Shown here: positions 10,275 through 21,852 of the stretch, piece by piece | Layout of the letters: each line of letters opens with the position of its first letter | Numbering within the stretch: the first letter of the stretch is position 1 | Source: Adenophora triphylla var. japonica | Lineage: Eukaryota; Streptophyta; Magnoliopsida; Asterales; Campanulaceae | Direction: 5' to 3' | NCBI GenBank assembly: GCA_022495995.1 | Contig: JAFEMH010002557.1 | Coordinates: forward strand, 267,505-331,504 | DNA length: 64,000 nucleotides | Notes under the pieces: generated by a model | Database searches by the model: none | Seen by the model: only the letters and a program-made list of their open reading frames with translations | What the model was told of the DNA's origin: nothing | Made by a program: the position numbers and the translations under genes

Positions 10275-11217
10275 TCAAATCCCACTTCCTAGGATTGTCA
10301 CCACACAAACAACGAAGCATACTACCCAAGGAACGATTAACCACCTCTGTTTGCCCATCTGTCTCTGAGGATGGAAGGCACTACTAAACTGCAACTCTAT
10401 TCGGAACAAGCCCCATAAAGTACGCCTGAAGTGACTCAAAAATTTCGTGTCACGATCGGAAGTAATAGTCTTAGGTACCCCATGAAAACGCACCACCTCT
10501 TTGAAAAACAAACCCGCAACATGACAAGCATCCAAAGTCTTCCGACAAGGAATGAAGTGAGCCATTTTAGAGAAACGATCAACTACCACAAAAACTGAGT
10601 CATTGCCTCGTTGTGTGCGAGGAAAACCAAGTACAAAATCCATAGAAAGATCCTCCCAAGGACCTTCAGTAATAGGTAAAGGAGTATACAAACTCGTATT
10701 TTGAACATGGCCCTTGTTAGATTGACAAACCATACACTTTTTCACAAACTTATGAGTGTCCTTCCGAATCTGTGGCCAATAGTAACTCCTCGTAACCAAC
10801 TCGACCGTCCTGTCCATACCATGATGACCATCCTTGTGAATCTCATTGATAAGACTCTCACGAACCGAACCTTGAGGAATACACAATCTATCCATGTAAA
10901 ATAGAAACCCTTCCTGTAGGAGAAAAGACCCATAATTATCACCATCACGACATCTCGCCCAATCATCAGCAAAATCCGGATTAGTCTCATATAACTCCTT
11001 TAGACAGTCAAAACCCACAACAATGTTATGCATAGTCACCAATAAACACGCTCGACGGCTCAAAGCATCTGCCACCTTGTTATGGCTACCACTCTTGTGG
11101 ATAATAACAAATGTAAACTGTTGGAGATAAGCCACCCATCGTGCATGCATTCGATTCAAAGATTTCTGACCATTCATGTACTTCAAGGATTCATGGTCAG
11201 TATGGAGAATAAACTCG
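10275..11217 (-). pseudogene. Ty3 RNase H end and integrase core
   Basis: The frame resumes RNase H at the insertion point (ILHTDHESLKYMNGQ, ending in VADALSRR). It then has the HHCC zinc motif of integrase (H..H in HKDGHHGMDRT, CMVC) and catalytic-core landmarks (LSMDFVLGFP, VDRFSKMAHFI, TSDRDTKF). Near 10360 a frameshift replaces the expected sequence around the catalytic Glu with unrelated residues. RNase H is physically split: its first half lies at 23447-23583. Confidence 0.85.
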
Positions 11218-12810
11218 TGTAAGTACGCCAATCCAAATTCGCGACCTTTCCAGATGCATTTTAAGTAATAAAATGGCATTTAGGGGCGTTTTGGTAAATT
11301 CCCGGTCCATTCCGAGACTTCCAGAAACATTTCATATATTTCTCGCGAAGGAAGTACTTTTTTGTAATTTGCTCGAGTTAAAAGACCTAGAGGGAATAAA
11401 ACTGTTTTGGACTTTTTTGGGTATTACCTAGGAAGGTTCCAGAATCAGTTTTGGCGCCAAAAATGGTTATTGTCACCTTGTGTCACGCGACAACTCGAAG
11501 CATGGAAAGTGGTTACGTTACGTCGTGCGACACAAAGTGACCATAGGCTTCAGCTATAAATAAGACCCTACCCCTCTCAGTTTTGGATCCAAATTTCACC
11601 TCCCTAAAGCCACTCTGCCCAAATTATGCCAGAAACTCTCTCTCTCTCTCTCTCCTACCAAAATCCACCAATTCCCCTCCAATTCCCTCACCTTTCACCT
11701 CTCTTCCACCCAATTCCATCTCTACTTCCCTATACACTTGAAGCCCCCGGAATTCAGCTCTCAGTTCGTGCTCAGATCCACATCTCGAAGTTGAATTGAA
11801 GGCTCCTACACCTAACTTGGTGTAAGAGTTGAGGACTACAAGGGTAACACTCTCTCCTCTTCTCTCTATCATTCATTTGTTCTAATTACTCTCTCTCCTT
11901 CTCCACTTGATAATCAGGCTCCTTCTGCCTCGGATTATCAAGTGGCAACTGCAATCTCTCTGTTTAAATAGCTTATACTTGAGTCCAATTGCTTGATTAT
12001 GATGTAATTTGCTTGGATTTGCAATTTGGACATCAAGGGAGTGTGGATCTTCCATATCCACACTCCTTTGATTGATTCGTGTTTAATTCGTATTGTTCTT
12101 ACTGTTTATGATATAATTGTTGTGTATTTGCTAGATCTGCATCTCATTTTGTGAGGTACCTGCAGATGGTAAACATATGTCACGCGACACATGTGGACAT
12201 GAGGAGTCCTGTGTCACGTGACATATCGTGACCATCTGCAGGGACCATATTTCAGTTGTAGCTTGTTTTGTTCAGTTATTTTAGCATTTAGTTTCATGTT
12301 TATGTTGTTCAGTTCCTAGATCTGGTTATTGCTTGATTCATCTGGAGATTGGGTGATCTGTTTGGTTGTTAGCCTCTGCAAGGTGACCATTGATGTCACG
12401 CGACATATCGGGACAAGGGAGTCATATGTCACGCGACAGATGTGATCCTTTGCAGAGGACCTGTTTTCCCTTGTAATCTGCTTTTTGTTGATGTAAAGGG
12501 ATGTGACCTCCCGGACAATTGGTTTACAAGTTGTAATGATCTCTCTTATTTAATAAAATCCATGTTTATCACATTTGTCTATTATCTTTGTTTGCACGTT
12601 TCTTTGAATTATTTGGATGTCTAGATTAGAAAGACTCATCTACGAACGAGGCGTGTTGGGTGAACTCTCGGTTCTTCCCAACACGTAACCTGACCCCCGA
12701 ACCCACTCTCTTTCAAAGGTTTTTCAAAGTGCACCTCTAAGCATGGCGTGGCGACTCTCTTTTTTTTTTCAAACTTCCGAAATTATAAATTTCGGGCGAG
12801 CGCACATTCA
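11218..12810 (+). repeat. 5' LTR of the Ogre/Tat-like element
   Basis: Starts tgtaagtacgcc and ends cgcacattca, 1593 bp, matching 21853-23441 nearly throughout. It contains six copies of the TGTCACGCGACA-type dyad (for example 11482, 12178, 12212, 12394, 12427). A CT-rich leader at about 11635-11720 follows a TATA-like ctataaataagacc (about 11553), suggesting the U3/R boundary. Frames here are not genes. Confidence 0.9.
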
Positions 12811-12829
12811 GTGGCGACTCTGCTGGGGA
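12811..12829 (+). other. Primer-binding site
   Basis: gtggcgactctgctggggac begins immediately after the LTR end. TGGCGACTCTGCTGGGGA is the kind of PBS seen in Ogre/Tat elements; which tRNA it matches should be checked against a tRNA set. Confidence 0.75.
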
Positions 12830-14111
12830 CATGCTTTTTGAAAACCTGTTTTTCAAAACTAAGTGGGTCATACTTTCGTTCGTTTAGACATCCAATGTAT
12901 TCATTCTATGTGCATCCTTGATAATCATGTGCGATACATGCATTTTATGAGATCTTGCAATTTGTATGCCTTTGTTTGTTGTTTGTGCTTTATATGTTGT
13001 TGTTTTGCTGATTGGTTTCATCCCTTGCCAACGAGAGGCAGGGGCTAATCTCAGGTTTTGCAGGAGTATGGTTCAGTGACTTGCTTAGTCGTGCGACAGC
13101 TTTTTCTCTTGCTGTCCTGTGTCACGCGACAAGTTTAGTCACTGGACAGGTTTCAGTTACAGTTTGAGGGCAGTCCCTTGAATCAATAAAGAGATTGCTC
13201 AGCTGACTGTTGTTCCTTTTCTTCCTTGAGAGTTGTGTGTGTGTTTTTTCCTTTTTCTTAACAAAATAAATAAAATGATTAAAAAATTTGTTTTTGTAAA
13301 TAAAAGAATATAGTCATCCGCACACTACATCACATAGTCTTAGAACCCTCGGGTGCGACGGACGGCATCGCGGACGGTGATAATATTCGCCTACGTTTGA
13401 GCGCCTAAGGTCAAACCTATCCCCCTAGCGCGTTTAGGTGGCGCCACACTATAACCTTACCCACGGTTGGTTTTTTGACATGACGTTTTAACTACACCAA
13501 AATGGGTTGTTTTTTGAAATTCCCAAATAAGTTCTATTACCTCCCTCAAAACCCCGCACCTTGTGGGCATGTTGCCAACGCAACATGGTTTCACGTGAGG
13601 ACATGTCACTTCCGTGGCGTGTCCTAAACGAGAGATCATGCCGCATTGTCACCATGCACCGACGAGAGGTCATGTCGGATTTTTCTTGGAATTTCTCTGA
13701 GAATACCCGTTATGCTGCCCAAATTTCCCTAGAAATTGGGGCTACTCGTCCGTTCTGCATCGTGTTAGGTCTTGGTTAGGTAACATTACTTATTATTAAT
13801 TTCAAATGCAAAACATTTAGTATAATTTGAACGTCGCGTCCCTAGGTTACCCCAAGGTCTAGTTTAGCATAAATAAAGGATTAGCCTTTCCCAACCGTTC
13901 TTAGGATTTAAATCACCGATTTATACTTAAAGATAAATAATTTGTTTGCACGAGTCCTTTCTCTCCGTTCCCTCTCCCGTATTTCCTTTTCTTTCCCTAC
14001 CTAATAAACCCGTATCTACCCCTGTAGTGGTGACAAGTTGGAAGCGTGTTTTGGTATTCTGTGGTCTTTGGGTTCCTATCTTCGAAGTTTCTATCCGTTC
14101 CTCAATCCGAG
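12830..14111 (+). other. Leader region of the Ogre/Tat-like element
   Basis: About 1.3 kb between PBS and gag, with no convincing gene. It carries two more dyads (gtcgtgcgacag near 13091, tgtcacgcgaca near 13120) and a GC-richer patch around 13340-13450. Confidence 0.5.
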
Positions 14112-15377
14112 ATGTCTGGTGCAAAAGATACGCCATCCACTCAGTCCGGAATTCTTCCCACTTCAGGCCAATTGGATTTGAATGATCTGTCGGTAACAGA
14201 GTTGCGGGCCGCTCTTGAAGTTGCGATGGTTCGTGAATGCAAGGCTCAGTTGCTGGCCCAAGTTGCCAAAGCCCGAGAGGAGGAGACTCATGCTAGATTT
14301 GTGGAAGCCATGCGCATCCGGGGAGTTACTATAATTCGCCACGAAGATGGATCGTATGAAGAAATCATTAAGACCAGCAGTTTTGATTACGAGAATGGAA
14401 ATGCAATGAAAGGGGTGGTTGAAGATGAGCAGGATAAAATGCTTTCCCCGATGTCTCATGTGATTCAAACTCAGGTCAAGGATGAACAACCGACCTTTGA
14501 AGCTTTCAGTTTTCCTAATCAACTGGAGTCGAAAAGTCAATACCAGCCAGAATCCCAAGGGCCATGCCATTATGTTACTCGGAAAGGATCACTGATACTA
14601 CATCCTGATCAAATTCCCCTGCAAGGAAGTGCTTCACAGCCGCCACTGAGCTCCTTTGGTTTCAGCTTGTCATCCCCGCATGATCAACAGTCAGGACCGA
14701 CCTCATATGTGACAGTGAATCAGATGTCTTTTATTCCAGCTGTAAATTCTACCCAGCAAGGAACGGCCATACCCGAGTCCCCTCCAAAGTAAGTCCGAAC
14801 GGAAAAGAATAAAGCATTCTGGGGTAATGTGGGAATGCCCATGAATAAATTTCTCAATGTTTTGGTGAGCGGAGGTCTGGTTCAGCCGTTAGTTAATTAT
14901 ATCCCTCTCCATCATAATGAGAACATAGAACCGAGCAAATATTGTCACTATCACCAATATCCAGGACATACCACCCATGCATGCTTTCAGTTAAGAATAA
15001 TCATTCAAGGACTTATTGACGAAGGAAAGCTCGATTTAGGCTCCCAAGAAGAAAGCGATACTCAGGACCTCCGTCAGTTTCCCCCACGCAAGAAGCGAGA
15101 ATTTGATGACCTGGGAATAACAACTGAGGAAGCTTTTAATGGTTTGATGCGAAGAGGAATGATAAAGCCGCTCGATAATTACCATCCCACCAAACCTAAT
15201 CTGAATCTGGATCGCAGTAAGTACTGTTACTATCATCAGTACCCTGGGCATTCAACCAACGATTGTTCCGTTCTAAAGGTGCTTATTCAAAGGATGGTTG
15301 ACGAAGGTAGAATCGAAAAAGCTCCTCCCAAAGTGGCCAGTGATCCTCATCAGCAATTTCAAAGATTCCCCATCTGA
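14112..15377 (+). pseudogene. Ogre/Tat-type gag remnant with duplicated knuckle-like motif
   Basis: From ATG 14112 (MSGAKDTPSTQ) the frame is open to TAA 14790-14792, then continues in the same frame to 15377. The first part has a charged helical stretch (LSVTELRAALEVAMVRECKAQ). The second has two repeats of CHYHQYPGHTTHAC / CYYHQYPGHSTNDC, each followed by an I(I/L)IQGLIDEG-like helix, as in Tat/Ogre gag C-termini. The central capsid part is largely missing, the stop separates the halves, and nothing downstream encodes pol, so it is a deletion derivative. The second half has no ATG of its own before 14829. Confidence 0.7.
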
Positions 15378-18146
15378 AAGTCAGTCAGTCGGGCGTCATA
15401 GGGTCTTAGATGGTTTTATCTTGCTGATAGGTGTTTCGTCTTTATGTTTTGATCCTATTTCACTCTTGTTATGAGTCTTTGATTTCAATGAATAAAATAT
15501 TTGTTTCTATTCTTGCTAGACTCGAGACATCACTTGCACACCCACATTACATTTTATTGAAATGGTTTTTATTCTACGTAATCACTTATGCAGCTCACCG
15601 ACTAATGCTTTGAAATGACTAATATTTAAATTAATCAGAGTGAGAAGATCGACTGATATTCCCATTTTGCGTCCCATATGCTCACACATCTTTCATAATC
15701 TCGTCGTTCGATGAGTTTGCACGGATCTTTCTCAAAGTAAGCTCAAGAAAGCAAATGAAGACTTGATCTCGTTCGGATCATCCAGTGGGAACTATGATTT
15801 AAACCTTTTCACCCTTAGGAAAACCATTACCTTACCCTCACCAAATAATACCCCTTCATTTCAAGATCGGCATGTTTTGAAACCCATTTAACCATCTCCA
15901 GAAGAAGAGGGACTATCCTTGAGGCTCCCGTGATTCAAAAGAAGCATCGACCGTCTCCAAGCTCAAGAATGGCAGAAAGCAATGATCCATCCTGGGGACT
16001 AGCTGAAATTTTTCTCTCAAAAAGGAAAAAGAGAGAGACAAAAATAAAAAAAAAGAATACAAAAAAAAAAGAGAAGAAAAGACAAGAAAGAGAGCCTAAT
16101 CCCCAGTGGTCCTCTCAAAAGGCAAAAGTCAAAAGATCCGGTCATTACTCAAAGAAGAGTCTCAGAGTGAATAAAGAGACAGCATGGATGTCCCCTCACC
16201 TTCCTTGACCAATTCCAAGCCGTTCTCTCGACTTTAGAGGACACTCCCATTCTCATTACCCTTACCTTTGCCTTTAGCCGAAGCCAAGATTGACCTCTCA
16301 TTCTTAGAGGCAATAATGATGCAACCACAAATTTCCTTATAATTCCTAAACACATACCCCAAAAGCCAACCTCTCATCTTTAGAGGTTCATTTAACAAAA
16401 AGCCTAGCCGACCTCTCATTTTAAGAGGTCATGATATCCCAAATTACCCAAAGACCGATCGAAATCCCGAAACCCAGTCGCAGTTCCTACCGGATAGCAG
16501 TTTCAGTCCAATATCGTCAAGATCTGAAACAGGTATTGCTTAAAGAGGAATCAAGTCTATCCCGGCTCAAAAGATTATCAAACGAAGATTGTACAAATTC
16601 TATTCGTTCATTCGACGTTGTATGTGAGCATATTCCATTTCTCCTCCACAAACACCTGCCGTGAATGTCCCACTGAGGCTTCGCATCTGTGTCTCCCATC
16701 GACACTCCAAGAGGACATGTTCTTTCGATTCTCAAAAATTCTCGAAGGTCCTCACATCCCCGAACTTCATCGTTCATTCTTTTCATTCGGGATAAACCCG
16801 AACTACGGCGACCTGAGCTCCTCCTAAGGAGGGGAACGTAGGCAACCATAATTGGTTCGGTCGAAATCGCATTTCAAATCTCAGAAAATCCGGTCTCCTC
16901 AAGGACCATGCCCATACACAATTCATCTTTCAGAATTTGATTCCCGATATCAGTCGGCTTTCTCCTCATGATTAATTGGAACATTTGTTCATATCGGCTT
17001 TGGTGGTTGAATAACCCGAACATCAATAAAGGGTTTTAAGCAGCTTTGTGATCATGGTGAATAATACAGGTTTTCAAGTGTCTCGACAAGTCTTCCTCTC
17101 AAAATTTCTAAGGACGTATAGCTAAACACTGTATTTCTGTCAGCAGGGGCTTCCATACACTTTTCCACACCTTGTGATGCTTATACTCTCTCAAAAGAGT
17201 CAAACCTAAAGCGAGAGTGTCATATACAAGTTCGGGAACCACTCCCACCATTCGAAAGATGCGCCCCTGCACGTAAACACTTCTAAGTCTTGTCTGCCGA
17301 TTGATTGACTGAAGCTCAAAGAATGCTCTCCCCTTGGATTATGTGATGTTTTGAAGGCCAGATAACGAAATGTCAAACTGGGGCTTGGTTAAAGAAGAAG
17401 AGTGAAGGTTTCATTTGCATGTGGACACCGGGGCTGGCTTTTAAATTTCAACTCCCGAGAATGGATTGATTACTTAAAGAGGTTATTCCATATTGAGGTT
17501 ACGGAGTCTCATGCCTTAAGACAATGGAGAAATTTTGAAATACTGGGAAAGCCTGAGTTTGAAGCCCTGTCTGCATGACTTGTCTTGTCACGCGACATAG
17601 AGTGTCCCAGTTATCCTGAGTCGTGCGACATCTTGTGATCAATACCAGACATCAGTGACCTACAATCTGGTCAATACCAGGGCACGCCCCGACTTGTCTC
17701 CAACAGCAAAGTCACCCTGCAAATAAACCTGGGAGAGGGATTCATTCAGTTCAAAAACATACAAATCCTCATACACCTACCAAACCATCCATATACAAAC
17801 CAAGCCATAAACCATTTACACTTACTCCATAACCATTCAAAACAAAAAGTCATCCATTTGTCATCACCTCAAAAATGGACTCGTGCAATCAACATAAAAA
17901 ACTAACAACAGTGTTTTGAGTCTAGGAAAAGCAAGTAAGTTTTTAACAAAAAAAAAGTGAATAAAAAAAAAAGTGTTTGTTTGTTTCATCGCAAAAGAAA
18001 AGGTGCAACGGTCAGAAGTGCAAATGTCTTGATATAAAGGGCTACCCCGAGCCACCATCCTCTGATTCATAGCTACCATCGGCACGTAACTATCATCATC
18101 ACCAGCTAGCCATCACTACCCTCTCCATCGCATCTTCCCCTCGGAA
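15378..18146 (+). other. Noncoding interior of the Ogre/Tat-like element
   Basis: 2.8 kb where gag-pol would be expected, without recognisable pol motifs in any frame. It contains an A-rich tract (16018-16095), a set of short hairpin repeats based on CCTCT...AGAGG (16215-16430), a block near 16830 with aacgtaggcaacc (a recurrent phrase in Tat/Ogre interiors), and two dyads near 17587 and 17624. Confidence 0.5.
16215..16435. repeat. Four CCTCT...AGAGG hairpin repeats
   Basis: gacctctcattcttagaggc (about 16290), cctctcatctttagaggt (about 16371) and gacctctcattttaagaggt (about 16410), plus a weaker copy at about 16223 (tctcgactttagagga). Each can form a 6-7 bp stem with a short loop. Confidence 0.6.
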
Positions 18147-20063
18147 TCAGACGCCAGCAGGATCATGGAAAATAATGGGATCATCTTGGAAAAGCGCATG
18201 AGCAGTGGGGATGGCTACGGTCTCAAGATCATGAGGGTCTCTGGAGGCATCACTATCAGAACTGGAAGGGCTAGGTGGACGACGACGAGCAGTTTTGGTC
18301 CTGGGCAAGTGCGTGTCCTCAGCAAATATATCAGTGCGAGCCCTCTTCCTGCCAGGCAAGCTAATCGTGGAATCACTATCATCAGAGTCCCGAGCCCGAC
18401 GTCTCTCCCGCAAATGACGATTGCTCCTCATCAACTGATCAATCACGTCCATAGCCCCAGTGTAATGGCGAGCAAAGCTCCAGTAAACATCAGTAGAGAC
18501 CTGGTACAGTCATGAAGGAAAAGAATAAGAATTTAGTCATCGTGAAAGACAAGAGTTGTAAACAGGCCAAAGCAATAAAGAAAGAGAGGACAGTCACTTA
18601 CAGATCTGGTGCCCTCAGGAAGATGAAAATATGGATAAATCCTGCTAATGTCAAGGGGGGCTCGTCTCAATTGGTCTCCATCCTGAAAATCGATAAATGA
18701 AGGAGGTAGGGGAACATCCACCACATGCCCAGCAGGAAAACCCGCACCCCGATCATCCTGTCTCGGAGCCACCTATGGAAATCTCAACTTCCTCGCCACA
18801 AAAACCCCGTAATCACCATCCTCCGTATAATTAAAAGCAGTCTCACCCTGAATCAAGGAAGCCACATCCTCCAACTTCCGAGGAAACCAAATGTCAGTCG
18901 GGGGATCAACTGGAACTCTAACCACACTGTCAGGGCTGTGCTGCCGGCAAACCCGCTCTCCCAAATACAGTGCATCTCCAGATAGACCCACCAACAACTT
19001 GCGGCACTCCGTCAGATGCAAAGCATATCCAAGATCAATATCAGCATACCGGGTCCCCCAAGGAAACAACCTCAAACTCCCGGGAATCCTCTGCAAGCAA
19101 AACATGGTATCAGGATAAGAAGTGGTCTCACGTCCTCTAGTATCTGCTGTCCGGACCTTCACCCGAGCTTCCTTCACCCAGCGTCGCATGGCAGGAAACA
19201 TGGTGTCCGGATATGCATCCCCTACTCTCCAAGCATAGCAGCCAATCACCTCATAAGCCCAAACCTAGAAAGGATGAATCAGAACAAAATCAGGTTGATA
19301 AAGAAGGACAGAAAGAAAATTATCCAAAAGATAGACTTGGACTGGAAAAGTACCTCAAAAGCAAAATGACAACAGTTGAAGGACTTAGCCCTTCCCCTGC
19401 TAGCGTCATCCAAAGCCAAATACATCTCTGCAAGCCCAGCTTCTCCCCAAGATAAATTCCCAACAGCATCCCAATCCCGCAACAGCTCCAGCAAAGAGAT
19501 CAAAGCAGTGGATGTGGCATTAATAAACACCATATCAGATAAGCCAACCCAAACAAAAGCTCTGGCCAACCTCAAAGCCCTCAACCTACCTTCCTCCGTA
19601 TCCTCCGCCTCATCTGGATAATCCTCACTCTGCCCCACCAACTGGCCATGAAGCTCCCCCAGCTCATATCCATTCCCTTTCTTGCCCCGGGGAAGGAAAC
19701 CAATCAAGTCCATGAAATAAGCCTCAGTGGGAGGCTGGGGATCATCCTCGAGAACGGGCTCCTCCGGATATAAAGGCTCATCGGTAAAAGGAAGTCCCGT
19801 GATGACAGCAAAGTCATAAGGGGTAACAGTTGCCTCTCCCCAGGAAAAGTGGAAGGAGTGGGTAGTCTCCCACCAAAATTCTCGAAATGCTCTCACCAGC
19901 CCCGCACTCCTCTGGGTTCCCCCTATACCCTTAGCCATCTCAAAGAATTGACCAAACTTCGCGGCGTACACCAAACCCTTGGGCGAGTGCCCCAACTCCT
20001 GACTACCGGCAACAGATCCCATAGCTGGCCTACAACCTCTGGAGATCCTCTAGTGCGCAGCTC
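18147..20063 (-). CDS. Plant mobile domain (PMD) protein gene, antisense inside the Ogre/Tat-like element
   Basis: Minus-strand gene of at least three exons joined by good GT-AG sites. One exon is about 20063-19354 (ATG at 20022; donor gtactt); the next is 19264-18602 (acceptor ttctag; donor gtaagt); the last is 18500-18147 (acceptor taccag). Frames join in phase at both introns. The PMD signature is clear: FREFWWETTHSFHFSWGEATVTPYDFAVITGLPF, then VWAYEVIGCYAW across the first intron. The last exon is basic and Ser-rich, possibly nuclear. PMD proteins (MAIN/MAIL1 group) are linked to silencing and genome stability in plants. An in-frame TAG lies at 18775-18773, and a probable frameshift lies upstream of ATG 20022, so the copy may be damaged. 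Antisense extra ORFs are known in Tat-lineage elements. Confidence 0.75.
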
Positions 20064-20371
20064 CTGCAGGTAAACACAGCACAGGCATGAATATCCCAAA
20101 TTTTCAAAAGAAATATGTCAATAATTTGTTCCTAATTGCAGTTCCATACTTTTCATAGAAATTTAGGGTCAAGGCAGTTAAACAAGTAGTCATGAATCCC
20201 TAACTATGAAGCAGGCCCAGAATTTCAAGTTGAAAAATCAACCTTTCAAAAAGGTGAAAAGTAAGGGTTTTCGAAAAATACCGTGTTTCTTTTCCCCGGT
20301 GAAGAAGTATGTTCCCTGAGTTCAGGATAGAAATCTCCTCGCGCTGCTTGAGGAACAAAGGGCCTCTGATT

Positions 20372-20449
20372 TCATAGCGCATTCTTTCTCCGCGCAGCCA
20401 ACTGGGCTTGAGAAGGACCTTTTTTCGTAGGTCGGGGTTTAGGAGGCAT
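20372..20449 (-). CDS. Possible upstream small exon of the antisense gene
   Basis: A 25-codon minus frame, MPPKPRPTKKGPSQAQLAAR and a few more residues, lies upstream of the PMD exon, which itself starts after a cctgcag acceptor. Basic and Pro-rich. It ends at TGA before any clear donor, so it may be an upstream ORF or a broken first exon. Confidence 0.3.
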   Translation of the reverse strand: MPPKPRPTKKGPSQAQLAARRKNAL

Positions 20450-20463
20450 TGTTGTGAAATCAA

Positions 20464-21004
20464 AAGCTAGCCAATACTCTAATCCCTCTTGATTTCACTC
20501 GAATTTGTCTGAATGGGTGATTTTCTCTCTCAAAACCGTCGGCTTCCCTCTAAAAAACTTTTTTCAAAATGATGACTGTTCGTCATTTTAAAGGACTGTT
20601 CCTTGGCCTTATGAGGTCGTGCGGCAAAACGAGTCCCTTTGCCTTATGAGGTCGTGCGACAAAGAGTGCTCCTAAAATATTTTTCCAAAAAGGCCCTGGG
20701 TTTTGGTAATTAACCCGCTAATCCTATAGTGTTTCGAGTGTCGTTTTCCCATGCAGGTGCAACAGTTAACTGAGCAAACCTCAAAGATTGCCCCTCAAAG
20801 CAGAACCGAGACGGAAAAGTCCGCGCCTACCTGAATCTCCCAGAGCACGTCAAAAGCCATAAGCCCCACCGTCAGCCGTCAATAAGAGTCGCTGCCAGAA
20901 GCAAGAGTCCCCGTCGCCAGCAGTGAGTAGCATCAACCCCTCAGCGGCTACCCCTATCCCCGGCGAGTAGTAGCATCAACCCTCCCGGCTACACCCATCT
21001 CCAT
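20464..21004. other. Promoter side of the antisense PMD gene
   Basis: No gene. Two tandem copies of a 40-bp phrase containing ccttatgaggtcgtgcg (about 20612 and 20643) again include the gtcgtgcgaca dyad. On the minus strand this lies immediately upstream of the PMD gene. Confidence 0.45.
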
Positions 21005-21660
21005 CGGGTTCGAGACGCCTCAAACAGTCTCTCCATCGTTCGGACGCCTCAAACAGTCTCTCCATCGAGGTTCGGACGCCTCAAACAGTCTCTCCACCGA
21101 GGTTCGGACGCCTCAAAACAAGCTCTCCATCGGGTTCGAGACGCCTCAAAGCAGTCTCCACTGAGGTTCAGACGCCTCAAAATAGTCTCTCCATCAGGTC
21201 CAGACGCCTCAAAACAGTCTCTCCATCAGGTTCAGACGCCTCAAAACAGTTTCTCCACCAGGTTCAGACGCCTCAAAACAGTCTCTCCATCAGGTCCAAA
21301 CGCCTCAAAATAGTCTCTCCATCAGGTCCAGACGCCTCAAAACAGTCTCTCCATCAGGTTCAGACGCCTCAAAACAGTCTCTCCACCAGGTTCAGACGCC
21401 TCAAAACAGTCTCTCCACCAGGTTCAGATGCCTCAAAACAGTCTCTCCATCAGGTTCAGACGCCTCAAAACAGTCTCTCCACCAGGTTCAGACGCCTCAA
21501 AACAGTCTCTCCATCAGGTTCAGACGCCTCAAAACAGTCTCTCCACCAGGTTCAGATGCCTCAAAATAGTCTATCCCGCCAGGATCAGACGCCTCAAAAC
21601 AGTCTTCCACCAGGTTCAGAAGCCTCAAAACAGTCTTCCACCAGATCCAGACACCCCCCG
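21005..21660. repeat. 32-bp tandem array near the 3' LTR
   Basis: About twenty copies of a unit of roughly 32 bp containing gacgcctcaaaacagtctct and ccatcaggttca, with variants ccacc/ccatc and gttc/gtcc. The first copies are slightly different (atcgaggttcg). It is followed by gggatacgtaggaatcc (21697). Position upstream of the 3' LTR fits the hypervariable 3' untranslated region of Tat/Ogre elements. Confidence 0.9.
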
Positions 21661-21852
21661 AATAGTCTGAACTACGATTTGGCTTGATTCCCTCCCCGGG
21701 ATACGTAGGAATCCTTTCTCAAAAGGTCCAGCCATCCTTTTCCCCAGCTCACCGTCTAGCCCTCCGCTTCATTCCCCCAGCCGCTCATTGGGATTGGGTC
21801 TTATTTTATCGACAACCTCACTTCTTTCATAAGTGACGTTGCCGAGGGGCTC

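Noticed and set aside
18165..19621. Several plus-strand frames of 60-117 codons opposite the PMD gene
   Set aside because: They are antisense shadows of the spliced minus-strand PMD exons.
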